A stretch of DNA of 8,085 nucleotides, taken from Bacteroidales bacterium UBA6828. GTDB lineage: Bacteria > Bacteroidota > Bacteroidia > Bacteroidales > Paludibacteraceae. The position numbers and the translations under genes were made by a program. Of this stretch, positions 1 to 6,332 are shown in pieces. Position 1 is the first letter of the stretch, and each line of letters begins with the position of its first letter. Below the pieces are notes generated by a model, which was given only the letters and a program-made list of their open reading frames with translations, made no database searches and was not told where the DNA came from. Location: contig DKEG01000011.1 in the NCBI GenBank assembly GCA_002452095.1, positions 18,348 through 26,432 on the forward strand, written 5' to 3'.

Positions 1-33
1 TTCTTTTTGCCTTCTTTTTGTCTTCTTTTTGCC
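1..33. repeat. 11-bp tandem repeat at left edge (3 copies)
   Basis: Three head-to-tail copies of an 11-bp unit, TTCTTTTTGCC, with one substitution in the middle copy (TC for CC). The strand is purine-rich when read on minus. A lysine-rich coding tail is possible on the minus strand, but no ATG-started frame supports it, and the plus frames all stop within a short distance. I therefore call it only a repeat, cut by the window edge. Confidence 0.6.
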
Positions 34-104
34 GTAATTGGTATATGATGTACAAGAATTGCTTATTTATTTTCTCCTACTGTGCAGTGTATGTGATTTT
101 CCTG

Positions 105-144
105 CAAAAATAATCCCCCTGCTATCGCAACAGAGGGATTATTT
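105..144 (-). terminator. Intrinsic terminator for minus-strand transcripts
   Basis: Arms 108-121 and 131-144 pair over 14 bp with one C-A mismatch (118/134), around a 9-nt loop. Read on minus, the stem is followed by a T run (110-106). It lies about 440 nt past the stop of the last gene of the BspA operon, so it is the first convincing intrinsic stop for that operon. The plus side has no T run beyond the stem's own TTT, so plus-strand use is less likely. Confidence 0.6.
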
Positions 145-331
145 CGCCTTTCGACTCATTTATATAGTGATGAGATTGACTTTTTATTGTGTAAATGTTT
201 CCTTGTAAATCGAATAGATTTGCAATACCCATCGCTATTATGTAGTGCAGTTTGTTTAGGGCAACTGCATCAAAAATTAGTATTTTTTATACTGTTAGGA
301 TTGCAACATATATAATAAATAGTATTACAGT
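145..331. other. Non-coding AT-rich stretch
   Basis: I see no credible gene here. The only structure is a short inverted repeat, 203-211 against 217-225 (9 bp with one G-T pair, 5-nt loop). A TAnnTTTG-like box (215-222, plus) has no partner box at proper spacing. Confidence 0.5.
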
Positions 332-466
332 GGGCGCAACCGCCCTCGTCTGCGGTCAGTTTGACACAAACTGTATAACGATGCTACGCACTTGGGGGAC
401 GACGCGACTCGCGTCGTTATACTATGTATGGGGACGACGCGGCTCGCGTCGTTATCGGCTTTGCCG
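332..466. repeat. Cluster of five short hairpins with a duplicated GC palindrome
   Basis: Five hairpins lie within 135 bp: 332-345 (5-bp stem, loop CAAC), 357-373 (7-bp stem, loop ACA), 399-417 (8-bp stem ACGACGCG/CGCGTCGT, loop ACT), 434-452 (same stem, loop GCT) and 456-466 (4-bp stem, loop TTT). The third and fourth are part of a 26-bp direct repeat (395-420 and 430-455, one mismatch, period 35). An outer 9-bp inverted repeat, 373-381 against 414-422, competes with the third hairpin. The GC content stands out sharply from the AT-rich flanks. This may be a dispersed palindromic (REP-like) element or a structured 3' UTR of the minus-strand operon; function unknown. Confidence 0.65.
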
Positions 467-583
467 AACTACATATACATTTCATTATGTCTTTTTGATG
501 GCATTTAGAGGCTGTTTTGAGAACTTTTGTATTATTTCCCCATCGTTTCATTACTATTTTGATGTGGTTGCCCTGTAGTCTGT

Positions 584-1006
584 TTATAGTTCTTCGTTCT
601 TTGTCCCGAGTTCTTTTTCCTTTGTTCTTTTTCTTTTGCGCAGGATATTATACGCATAAGCCGCAGCGCACAATGCCAACGCCCACGTACCGTCCGTCAG
701 CGTATCGTCGTTGAAATTCGGTTTATCTACATCGCTTCCCCCTCCGCCGGGAATCCATGGCGGCGAAGTGCTTTTGCGCCGTCCGGGCGGCGTGGCTTCG
801 CCTACATGCTCCAGGTCGCTTGCTGCAAATGGTACATTGTAGTTGCTTTGCATACCGCCTATGGATTGAAACTCGTAGGCTGCCGGAGCCGTTTCCGGTA
901 CATATATCTGCTGCGGCTGTTCGTCAAACGGACTATACATCTGCCCCGCTGCAGTCGTGCTTGCACATAGCAAACCCATTAGTAGTATTCGGTGTAGTCT
1001 GCGCAT
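584..1006 (-). CDS. Small exported protein with C-terminal membrane anchor, partner of the BspA-like protein
   Basis: A 140-residue protein I cannot name. The ATG at 1006 is chosen because it begins a signal peptide (MRRLHRILLMGLLCAS, likely cut near AAG/Q, residues 19-22) and sits 2 nt after the stop of the large repeat-protein gene. An upstream in-frame GTG at 1057 would add residues coded inside that gene. After the signal comes a polar, Pro/Gln/Tyr-rich segment (25-85), a glycine-rich patch (PGGGGS, 86-91), an acidic stretch (92-105), one hydrophobic helix (about 107-122) and a basic tail (RKRKR, 123-127) ending in charged residues. Gly-rich patch, helix and basic cluster in that order resemble cell-surface sorting or anchoring signals; that reading is inference. 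The tight spacing implies translational coupling with the BspA-like gene. The last codons are A-rich and repetitive. Confidence 0.75.
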   Translation of the reverse strand: MRRLHRILLMGLLCASTTAAGQMYSPFDEQPQQIYVPETAPAAYEFQSIGGMQSNYNVPFAASDLEHVGEATPPGRRKSTSPPWIPGGGGSDVDKPNFNDDTLTDGTWALALCAAAYAYNILRKRKRTKEKELGTKNEEL

Positions 1007-1008
1007 AG

Positions 1009-3519
1009 TTATAATACGATTTTCAGACTGCCGTCTTGGGTTTGAATGATATAGCACCCGGGTGCCAAACGCACTTCCGCAGTCGTCTCCCCCGCGGGGA
1101 ACGAATGTAGCAACACACCGCTGGTCGTGTAGATTTTCAGTGCTTTGCCTTGCGTCTGTATATTCAGCGTACTGCCATTGAGCGTGTAGGCTATCGCGCC
1201 GCTTTCTATCATCGGCGCAGTGTTGTCCGTAGGGGTGCTCGTCTCGCGGAAACGAATCATCATCCTTTGTGCCGCGGGGGCGGATACCTCAGCCTTCGGG
1301 CGCAAAGTAACGTAGCACTCAAACGGGTGCAGCACTTCGCTGTCGTGGTGGATATGGAATGTGTTGTCGCCGTGTAGCAGATATACGCCGCTCACGTGCT
1401 GATCTGTCCAGGTCGTGTTGCCGTACATCTGTGCCGGTGTAGTGTTGCCCGCTTGTGAGAAACCGGAGTTGGTAATGGTTTTCGGACTGCTGTTGCTGCT
1501 GAATACTATCGTGCGGTCTTGATAGTAGTCCGACGGGAAACGGATAATGTAGGGTACATTCGCCTCTATGGTCGATGTGTACTCAAACAGCGGGTAGCCG
1601 TCTTCATCGTTGCCTACTTGCTTGGCGAGAAAGAAAAAGCCGCCTCTCGACTCCTCATAGGGCTGCGAGATGTCATATTTTTCACCGTCGTCGTAGGTGC
1701 TGACCGATGTTACCTCAAAGGGCAGATAGAGCGTTTCCCACGTGTCGGGCGTAAAAATGCGTGAGTATGTGATGTCGGTTACTTTTCCGCCCGTGTAGCG
1801 CGTCAGTCCGTGCCCCGTGTTGGGATAGTTGTAGTGGTATATGTTGAGCGGGGTAGGCGGGCAACCTTCGTCAAAACGGTAGGTGTATCTGCGCCAGAAA
1901 GCGGAACCTCTATATGCCGTCTTGCTGCCACAAGGAATGGCGATGTTTGCCGTAGTCGGGATACCGTTGATGGCGGAGAACGTTATTCCATCGTCGCTCA
2001 ATTCTACAGCGGGCGGAGTCTGCTTCTGCATTTCCAATGCGGTGATGTATTTCCAGCGGTTTTCGTTCGTTCCGAATGCAAAATCGCCTATAGAGTCCAC
2101 CGAAGCGGGTATCGTCAGTGTGCCGACTAATGCGGAGTCGTTGCAGAACGCACGGTTGCCTATCACCCGTATGCCCTCGCTGAGCGTCAGGCTTTGCAAG
2201 CGGGTACACGAGCGGAAGGCTTTCGTGGCGATATGGCTTACAGAAGACGGGATGACCAACGACGTCAGTGTCCCGTTCCACTCAAAGGCAGACTGACCGA
2301 TTTCGGTTACTTGCAGGTTCTGCCCGTTGTATTCTATGCTCTCGGGAATGGCAAGATGGGCAGGCAGCAGTTCCGGTACATAGCCGGTTACTCTCACTTT
2401 CCCCGCCTCTATACCCTCGTAAATCAGTGCTCCGATGGTAAAGCGACCGCATAGATCTGTCGCCAACCCCGTGTTCAAAAAGTATTGCCATACAGGGTGA
2501 GACTTGTAGGTGGCCCCGCTGCCACACGGGAGTAACACTTTTCCTTTGCCCAAGCCGTTGAACACCTGTTTCCCCTCCATAGCGGGCGGTGTAGCGGATT
2601 GCATAACCAACTTGTCTAATTTGTAGGTCATATAAAAAGCAAAATCGGCTATAGAATCCACCGTGGCGGGGATAGCCAGCGTCCCGACCAAAGCCGAATC
2701 GTTGCAGAACGCACGGTTCCCGATGACGCGCAGCCCCTCGTTCAACTGCACCGAGGTCAGTTGCGTACACGAGCGGAAAGCGTAGGCACCTATCGTGCGC
2801 ATAGAGTGGGGGAACACCACCGAGGTCAGTCGGAGACCTTTATTGTTGAATACATTGTCGGCTACGGCATTTACGCTCAGTATCTGTCCGTTGTAGGTTA
2901 CCTCGGCGGGGATAACCAACTCGCCGTCAATCTTGCCGTTTATATAACCGACCACCGCTGCCGTACCGGCACCATTCGGGCGGTATTTCAGTACACCATC
3001 GTCGAAATCCTCTTGGCACGGGTCTTCCAATCGGCTGCGATAGGTCTCCCAGCATACGGCATCCCCATAATATGAAATATGGCTTCCGCAGGGAATGGAG
3101 ATGCTACCCTTATACCCTGCAAACGTATTGCATACGCCGTCTGCGTTGCTCTCGAGATGCACCTCCGGAGAGGCAATCTGTATATCTGTCAGTTGGGAAT
3201 TGTAATAGAAAGCATAATCGCCGATAGAATCCACCGTCGAGGGAATGGTCAGCGTTCCTGCAATAAGTGCATCGTTGCAGAACGCACGATTGCCTATCAC
3301 ACGCAAACCTTCATTGAGTTGCACCGAGGTCAGTGCCATACACGAGCGGAAAGCCTTTGTACCAATCTTTCGCAGAGTGGACGGCAATACCACCGAGGTG
3401 AATGTTACCTCGCTTTCCTCAAAAGCCGAACTGCCTATTTCTGTTACTTGTAGAGTACCCCCTGCATACTCTACTTGCTCCGGAATGTTTAATTCTGTGT
3501 TAAAATGTTCTAAATTACC
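1009..3519 (-). pseudogene. BspA-like LRR surface protein, C-terminal part (out of frame with its N-terminal part)
   Basis: This is the downstream 836 codons of one long gene whose start lies at 4241. The frame is open from 3588, so it runs through the G7 tract into the repeats. The only in-frame start is a GTG at 3393, which falls inside an LRR strand and has no signal peptide, so it is not a natural start. The protein carries three complete LRR_5/BspA-type modules (3498-2926, 2925-2362, 2361-1861), each with AFRSC, GNRAFCND and CGS motifs. A beta-rich non-repeat domain follows (about 1860-1210; TLYLPFEV, ANVPYIIRFP). The C-terminal region of about 60 residues (LKIYTTSGV, LAPGCYIIQT, final KIVL) resembles a T9SS type A sorting domain. 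BspA-family proteins are typically surface or secreted and bind host or partner molecules; that role is inferred. The lack of premature stops over 2.5 kb argues for recent or reversible splitting rather than old decay. Confidence 0.8.
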
Positions 3520-4091
3520 CCCCCGAGTGCGTAGCCGAGAACGCGACAGGTGGTCGGACTGATGGCTGCATAGCGCAGTTCGCCTACCTCAAACTCGCGG
3601 CACGCATCGTTGAGCAGATACATCCGTTGTCCCCAATAGTCAGCGGTTTGGTACAGCGACCGGGTACCGCACGCTATCTGAAAATCCGGTTGGGGCGCAC
3701 GGTGGATAAATACTGCCGTACCCGCACTTCCGCTGCTTGTTATCTCAATAGCGGGAGGTGTCAAGGTCTGTATATCAAAGGTGGTAACTTTATTGCATAG
3801 ATAGAAAGCATAGTCGCCTATCGAATCCACCGTAGAGGGAATCGTTACTGTCCCCACGAGCGCAGAGTCGTTGCAGAACGCACGGTTGCCTAATACGCGC
3901 AAGCCCTCGGGCAGGTTCACACTTGTCAGTGCCGTACACGAGCGGAACCCTCTGGCACCTATCTCTATGATGGTGTTGGGCAGGCTTAGCGAGGTGATGT
4001 CTCCGCAGTTGTTAAATCCGTCGGTTGCCACATGGGTAACTACAAACTCATCGCCGTTATAGCGAATAGTCCCGGGGATATTCAGCGTACC
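1861..4091 (-). repeat. Four LRR modules of about 190 residues with nearly identical DNA blocks
   Basis: Module spans are 4091-3499, 3498-2926, 2925-2362 and 2361-1861; the last lacks the closing linker. Equivalent points (Asn of NRAFC) lie at 3887, 3291, 2718 and 2157, giving spacings of 596, 573 and 561 nt. Only the first is not a multiple of three, which independently locates the one-base loss in module 1/2. A 17-nt block, TCGTTGCAGAACGCACG (plus strand), is identical in all four (3868-3884, 3272-3288, 2699-2715, 2138-2154), as is a 13-nt block, TACACGAGCGGAA (3935-3947, 3339-3351, 2766-2778, 2205-2217). Confidence 0.85.
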
Positions 4092-4241
4092 CGCAGGGGC
4101 GGATGCCCCCTGGCGGACACTTACGTTGTAGGTGCCGTCTGCGTTTTTGTTCAAAATTGTATAATCCAAACCATTGTACTGAAACGCCCAACTGACGCCA
4201 CATACCATCACCACTGAAAAATATGCAAATAGTCTTTTCAT
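3510..4241 (-). pseudogene. BspA-like LRR surface protein, N-terminal part with signal peptide
   Basis: As read, this frame gives 243 residues ending at a TAG (3512-3510) three codons past a G7 run. It starts with a clear signal peptide (MKRLFAYFSVVMVCGVSWA, cut before FQ), so the ATG at 4241 is secure. Residues 20-50 form a short linker unit, and 51-240 are the first LRR module: LSLPNTIIEIGARGF, FRSC, GNRAFCNDSALVGT, TIPSTVDSIGDYAF and ACGT. The last residues (CRVLGYALGG) match the inter-module linker of later modules (VRVTGY, AVVGY), but then the frame hits a stop where the next module should begin. The other frame continues it exactly (ELNIPEQVEYAGG). Intact, the joined gene would encode 1077 residues. 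Alone, this piece would be exported without the putative sorting tail, so it would probably be released in the periplasm or degraded. Confidence 0.85.
3518..3524 (-). other. G7 tract at the frameshift point of the BspA-like gene
   Basis: On the coding strand the context is CTC GGG GGG GTA ATT TAG. With eight G the reading becomes CTC GGG GGG GGT AAT TTA GAA, which joins the two LRR frames. With six G a TAA follows at once. So 8 is in frame and 6 or 7 are out of frame, the pattern expected of a phase-variable homopolymer. A single -1 slip of the glycine tRNA on GGG would have the same effect as adding one G. Confidence 0.85.
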
Positions 4242-4248
4242 ATCTCAA

Positions 4249-4260
4249 GGAATATATTCC
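4249..4260. promoter_or_regulatory. 12-bp perfect palindrome at the BspA start codon
   Basis: GGAATATATTCC is a perfect palindrome ending 7 nt before the ATG at 4241, exactly where ribosomes would load. It could be an operator or a small structure limiting initiation. No factor is known, and a chance AT-rich palindrome is possible. Confidence 0.35.
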
Positions 4261-4478
4261 GCTATTGGGATATATTTATTTAATGTATTGTTTGATTTGA
4301 TTAAAATAATGCTATAGGGTAGGCTCAAAATAGTTCAGTGTTATAGCCTATTTTTGTTGTAAAACAGAATATTTTATTCGCTTAATTTATCCTAAATACC
4401 TATTTATCAACTTGTTTTTATTGCTTATTGGATTAGTAAAAATACAACACTTATGTGTTTCGTTAATAAAACACGTTG

Positions 4479-4510
4479 CAAAGATACGCTATTTATACGA
4501 ATTGTGCAAA
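4479..4510 (-). promoter_or_regulatory. Bacteroidota-type promoter for the BspA operon
   Basis: Read on minus: TTTG (4510-4507), 20 nt, then TATCTTTG (4486-4479). This fits the known -33 TTTG / -7 TAnnTTTG pattern of the primary sigma factor in this phylum. Transcription should start near 4474, giving a leader of about 230 nt before the ATG at 4241. In that leader two stems are mutually exclusive: 4350-4345 with 4325-4320, and 4347-4342 with 4316-4311. Confidence 0.7.
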
Positions 4511-4567
4511 CAAAATGAAATAAAACTGCTAAAAATCTTTATTTGTGTATGTGTATATGTATGTGTA

Positions 4568-4598
4568 TTGTCTTTGTGCTGCATAGTGTTTATCTTTG
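4568..4598 (+). promoter_or_regulatory. Candidate upstream plus-strand promoter
   Basis: TTG (4568-4570), a 20-nt spacer and TATCTTTG (4591-4598) match the phylum promoter pattern. It points toward the methyltransferase gene 300 nt away and is divergent from the BspA promoter. It lies in GT-rich low-complexity DNA where such matches can arise by chance, so it may be a distal promoter, a driver of a short RNA, or nothing. Confidence 0.4.
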
Positions 4599-4630
4599 TA
4601 GTGCATCTTTGTCTGATGTTATAAATATTT

Positions 4631-4684
4631 GTTGTTATAATTATATTTGTTGTTATGATTATAGTCGTTGTTATGATTATAGTT
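4631..4684. repeat. 18-bp tandem repeat (3 copies)
   Basis: Units at 4631, 4649 and 4667 share GTTGTTAT(A/G)ATTATA with variable last bases. The DNA before it (4544-4569) is low-complexity TGTGTATG. No conserved coding frame goes with it. Confidence 0.7.
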
Positions 4685-4726
4685 GTGTATATGTCGCCTC
4701 TGTTCCGTTATCAACTACCATACATA

Positions 4727-4770
4727 CACGGTAGATACACGGTAGATATACGGTAGATACACGGTAGATA
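4727..4770. repeat. 11-bp tandem repeat (4 copies)
   Basis: Four units of CACGGTAGATA (4727, 4738, 4749, 4760); the third has T as first base. The unit is not a multiple of three, so a coding role is unlikely. It sits about 70 bp upstream of the methyltransferase promoter, with a period close to one helical turn. Confidence 0.8.
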
Positions 4771-4840
4771 ATGCCGTTCCTGTAGGGCGTTTACCCAGCG
4801 GTTGGCACCAATTTCCGGATAAGTCGTTTTCACTATGCGC

Positions 4841-4871
4841 TTGCATATATACAAAAAAAACACTACCTTTG
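4841..4871 (+). promoter_or_regulatory. Bacteroidota-type promoter for the rRNA methyltransferase gene
   Basis: TTG (4841-4843), 20 nt, then TACCTTTG (4864-4871) match the phylum consensus. The expected start is near 4877, giving a short leader of about 24 nt before the ATG at 4901. The spacer contains an A8 run (4853-4860), so a slip there would change the box spacing. Confidence 0.75.
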
Positions 4872-4900
4872 CAATCGCATTTAATTTGGGAGAAAAGTGT

Positions 4901-6241
4901 ATGTTGCCAATCGATTTTATAGATAGTATGCGTCAGCAGTTGGGGGCGGAGGCGGACGACCTGTTCCGCGCTTTGGAAACAGAGCCTCCCACGAGTATCC
5001 GGCTCAATAGCAAGATGGACGTGCTGACTTTCGACTGCGACACCGAGGAAGTGCCGTGGCATCTGGACGGCTACTATCTCGCCGCACGCCCCCAGTTCAC
5101 CCTCGACCCGCTTTTCCATACGGGCTGTTATTACGTGCAGGAGGCGGCATCGATGTTTGTGCAACAGGCTCTCGAACAGTATGTCAGCCCCGATAGCATC
5201 GTCTTGGACATGTGTGCCGCCCCGGGGGGCAAATCCACACTTATCAGTGAATATCTCGGCGATGAAGGTCTTCTTTTGAGCAACGAAGTGGTGCGCCAGC
5301 GGGTGTTTATCCTCTCGGAGAATATACAGAAATGGGGCAACGGAAATACGGTCGTTACCCACAATACGCCTGCCGAATACGGCGAGCGGTGTGCCAACCT
5401 GTTCGATTGTATTCTGGTGGACGCCCCCTGTTCGGGCGAAGGTATGTTCCGCAAGGACAAGAATGCCCGCGACGAATGGAGTCTGCAGAACGTGCGTATG
5501 TGTGCCGAGAGGCAACGGGCTATTCTCTCCGATGTATGGGATGCACTCAAACCGGGCGGAATACTCATCTATTCCACCTGCACATTTAATAGTGAGGAAA
5601 ACGAAAAGAATGTACAATGGATAGCAGCCGAACTCGGTGCGGATGTCCTCCCCTTGCAATATGACCCCGTATGGGGAATTACCGAAGGCACGGTCGGTTA
5701 CCATTTCTATCCTCATCGCACAAAGAGCGAGGGACTGTATATCTGCGTTTTGCGCAAACACGAAGCGGATTTTGCGCCATTCAAAGTAAAGCCTAAGCGT
5801 GCCACCGCCGCTCCCGTTACCTACGAGAAAGAAATGCGTGCGTGGTTGCTGCACCCTGAGCATTGGGCTATACGTCAGAACGATCGTTTCACCACGGCTT
5901 ATCCTGCCAAATACAAGGACTTGATCGACTATTTGGCGGCGCAGTTCACTTGTATATCCACGGGGTTCGGTCTGGGCGAGGAACGTGGCAAAGGTATTGT
6001 GCCGCAGCATAGTCTCAGTATGACCAAAGATTTCCGCAAGGAAACTTTTCCGCAACTTGCACTCAATTTGGAACAGGCGTTGGGGTACCTCCGCACAGAG
6101 GCACTCAGTATCGACCTCTCGCAGTTGCCAACAGGTGTGGTGCTGTTGACCTATGAGAACATTCCCCTCGGCTTTGCCAAGAACGTCGGCTCCCGCCTCA
6201 ATAACCTCTATCCCAACGAGTGGCGTATCCGTAAATTATAA
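4901..6241 (+). CDS. RsmF/NOL1-type rRNA cytosine-C5 methyltransferase
   Basis: A 446-residue SAM-dependent methyltransferase that transfers a methyl group to C5 of a cytosine in rRNA, in the cytoplasm. The N-terminal region (1-40, IRLN at 33-36) is followed by the Rossmann core: SAM-binding VLDMCAAPGGKST (101-113), the acidic strand with DAPCSGEG (174-181, Cys177) and YSTCTFNSEENE (224-235, Cys227). In this family one cysteine of each of the last two motifs takes part in attack and release. The C-terminal part (about 305-446) has the RsmF-like extension, ending in a PUA-like segment (PLGFAK, NNLYPNEWRIRKL). An in-frame ATG at 4835 lies upstream of the promoter, so 4901 is the better start. 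The gene stands alone, divergent from the BspA operon and convergent with the sigma pair. RsmF specificity for one 16S site is not provable from sequence alone, so I give no symbol. Confidence 0.92.
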   Translation: MLPIDFIDSMRQQLGAEADDLFRALETEPPTSIRLNSKMDVLTFDCDTEEVPWHLDGYYLAARPQFTLDPLFHTGCYYVQEAASMFVQQALEQYVSPDSIVLDMCAAPGGKSTLISEYLGDEGLLLSNEVVRQRVFILSENIQKWGNGNTVVTHNTPAEYGERCANLFDCILVDAPCSGEGMFRKDKNARDEWSLQNVRMCAERQRAILSDVWDALKPGGILIYSTCTFNSEENEKNVQWIAAELGADVLPLQYDPVWGITEGTVGYHFYPHRTKSEGLYICVLRKHEADFAPFKVKPKRATAAPVTYEKEMRAWLLHPEHWAIRQNDRFTTAYPAKYKDLIDYLAAQFTCISTGFGLGEERGKGIVPQHSLSMTKDFRKETFPQLALNLEQALGYLRTEALSIDLSQLPTGVVLLTYENIPLGFAKNVGSRLNNLYPNEWRIRKL

Positions 6242-6262
6242 TATCCTGCATAAGGTAATACA

Positions 6263-6302
6263 CAAAAAGAGGCTGCCGGACGACAATGGTTTGGCAGCCT
6301 CT
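6263..6302 (-). terminator. Terminator between convergent genes
   Basis: Arms AGAGGCTGCC (6268-6277) and GGCAGCCTCT (6293-6302) pair perfectly over 10 bp with a 15-nt loop. On minus the stem leads into TTTTTGTG, about 30 nt after the stop of the four-TM gene, so it is an intrinsic terminator for the sigma operon. It also lies 27 nt past the methyltransferase stop; without a T run on plus it may act there mainly as a 3'-end stabiliser. Confidence 0.8.
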
Positions 6303-6332
6303 CTATGAGTATATAAATGCTATTTGCTCTTA

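Noticed and set aside
215..222. TAGATTTG promoter-like box on plus
   Set aside because: No -33 TTG within 19-21 nt (nearest spacing about 25), and no gene follows.
373..422. Inverted repeats as an invertible promoter
   Set aside because: The arms are 9 bp and only 32 bp apart, no promoter lies between them, and no recombinase gene is in the window.
395..455. Duplicated palindromes as a CRISPR array
   Set aside because: Only two units, 9-bp spacing between them and no unique spacers of normal length; not a CRISPR.
252..578. 108-codon plus-strand frame
   Set aside because: It runs through the hairpin cluster, has no promoter at proper spacing, and its residues resemble translated non-coding DNA.
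2282..2770. Several 100-160 codon frames overlapping the LRR gene on both strands
   Set aside because: They are phase shadows repeated in each module because the modules are similar; none has a start context or recognisable domain.
1009..3393. Independent gene starting at GTG 3393
   Set aside because: The GTG is inside an LRR strand (TSVVLPSTLRKIG), there is no signal peptide, and the upstream sequence in the same frame is plainly LRR up to the G7 tract. It is the C-terminal part of the gene starting at 4241.
4715..6055. 446-codon open frame on the minus strand opposite the methyltransferase gene
   Set aside because: It lies almost wholly antisense to a gene with clear catalytic motifs, has no recognisable domain, and its low-complexity end runs through the 11-bp tandem repeat. 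It is best explained as a shadow of codon bias in the true gene.
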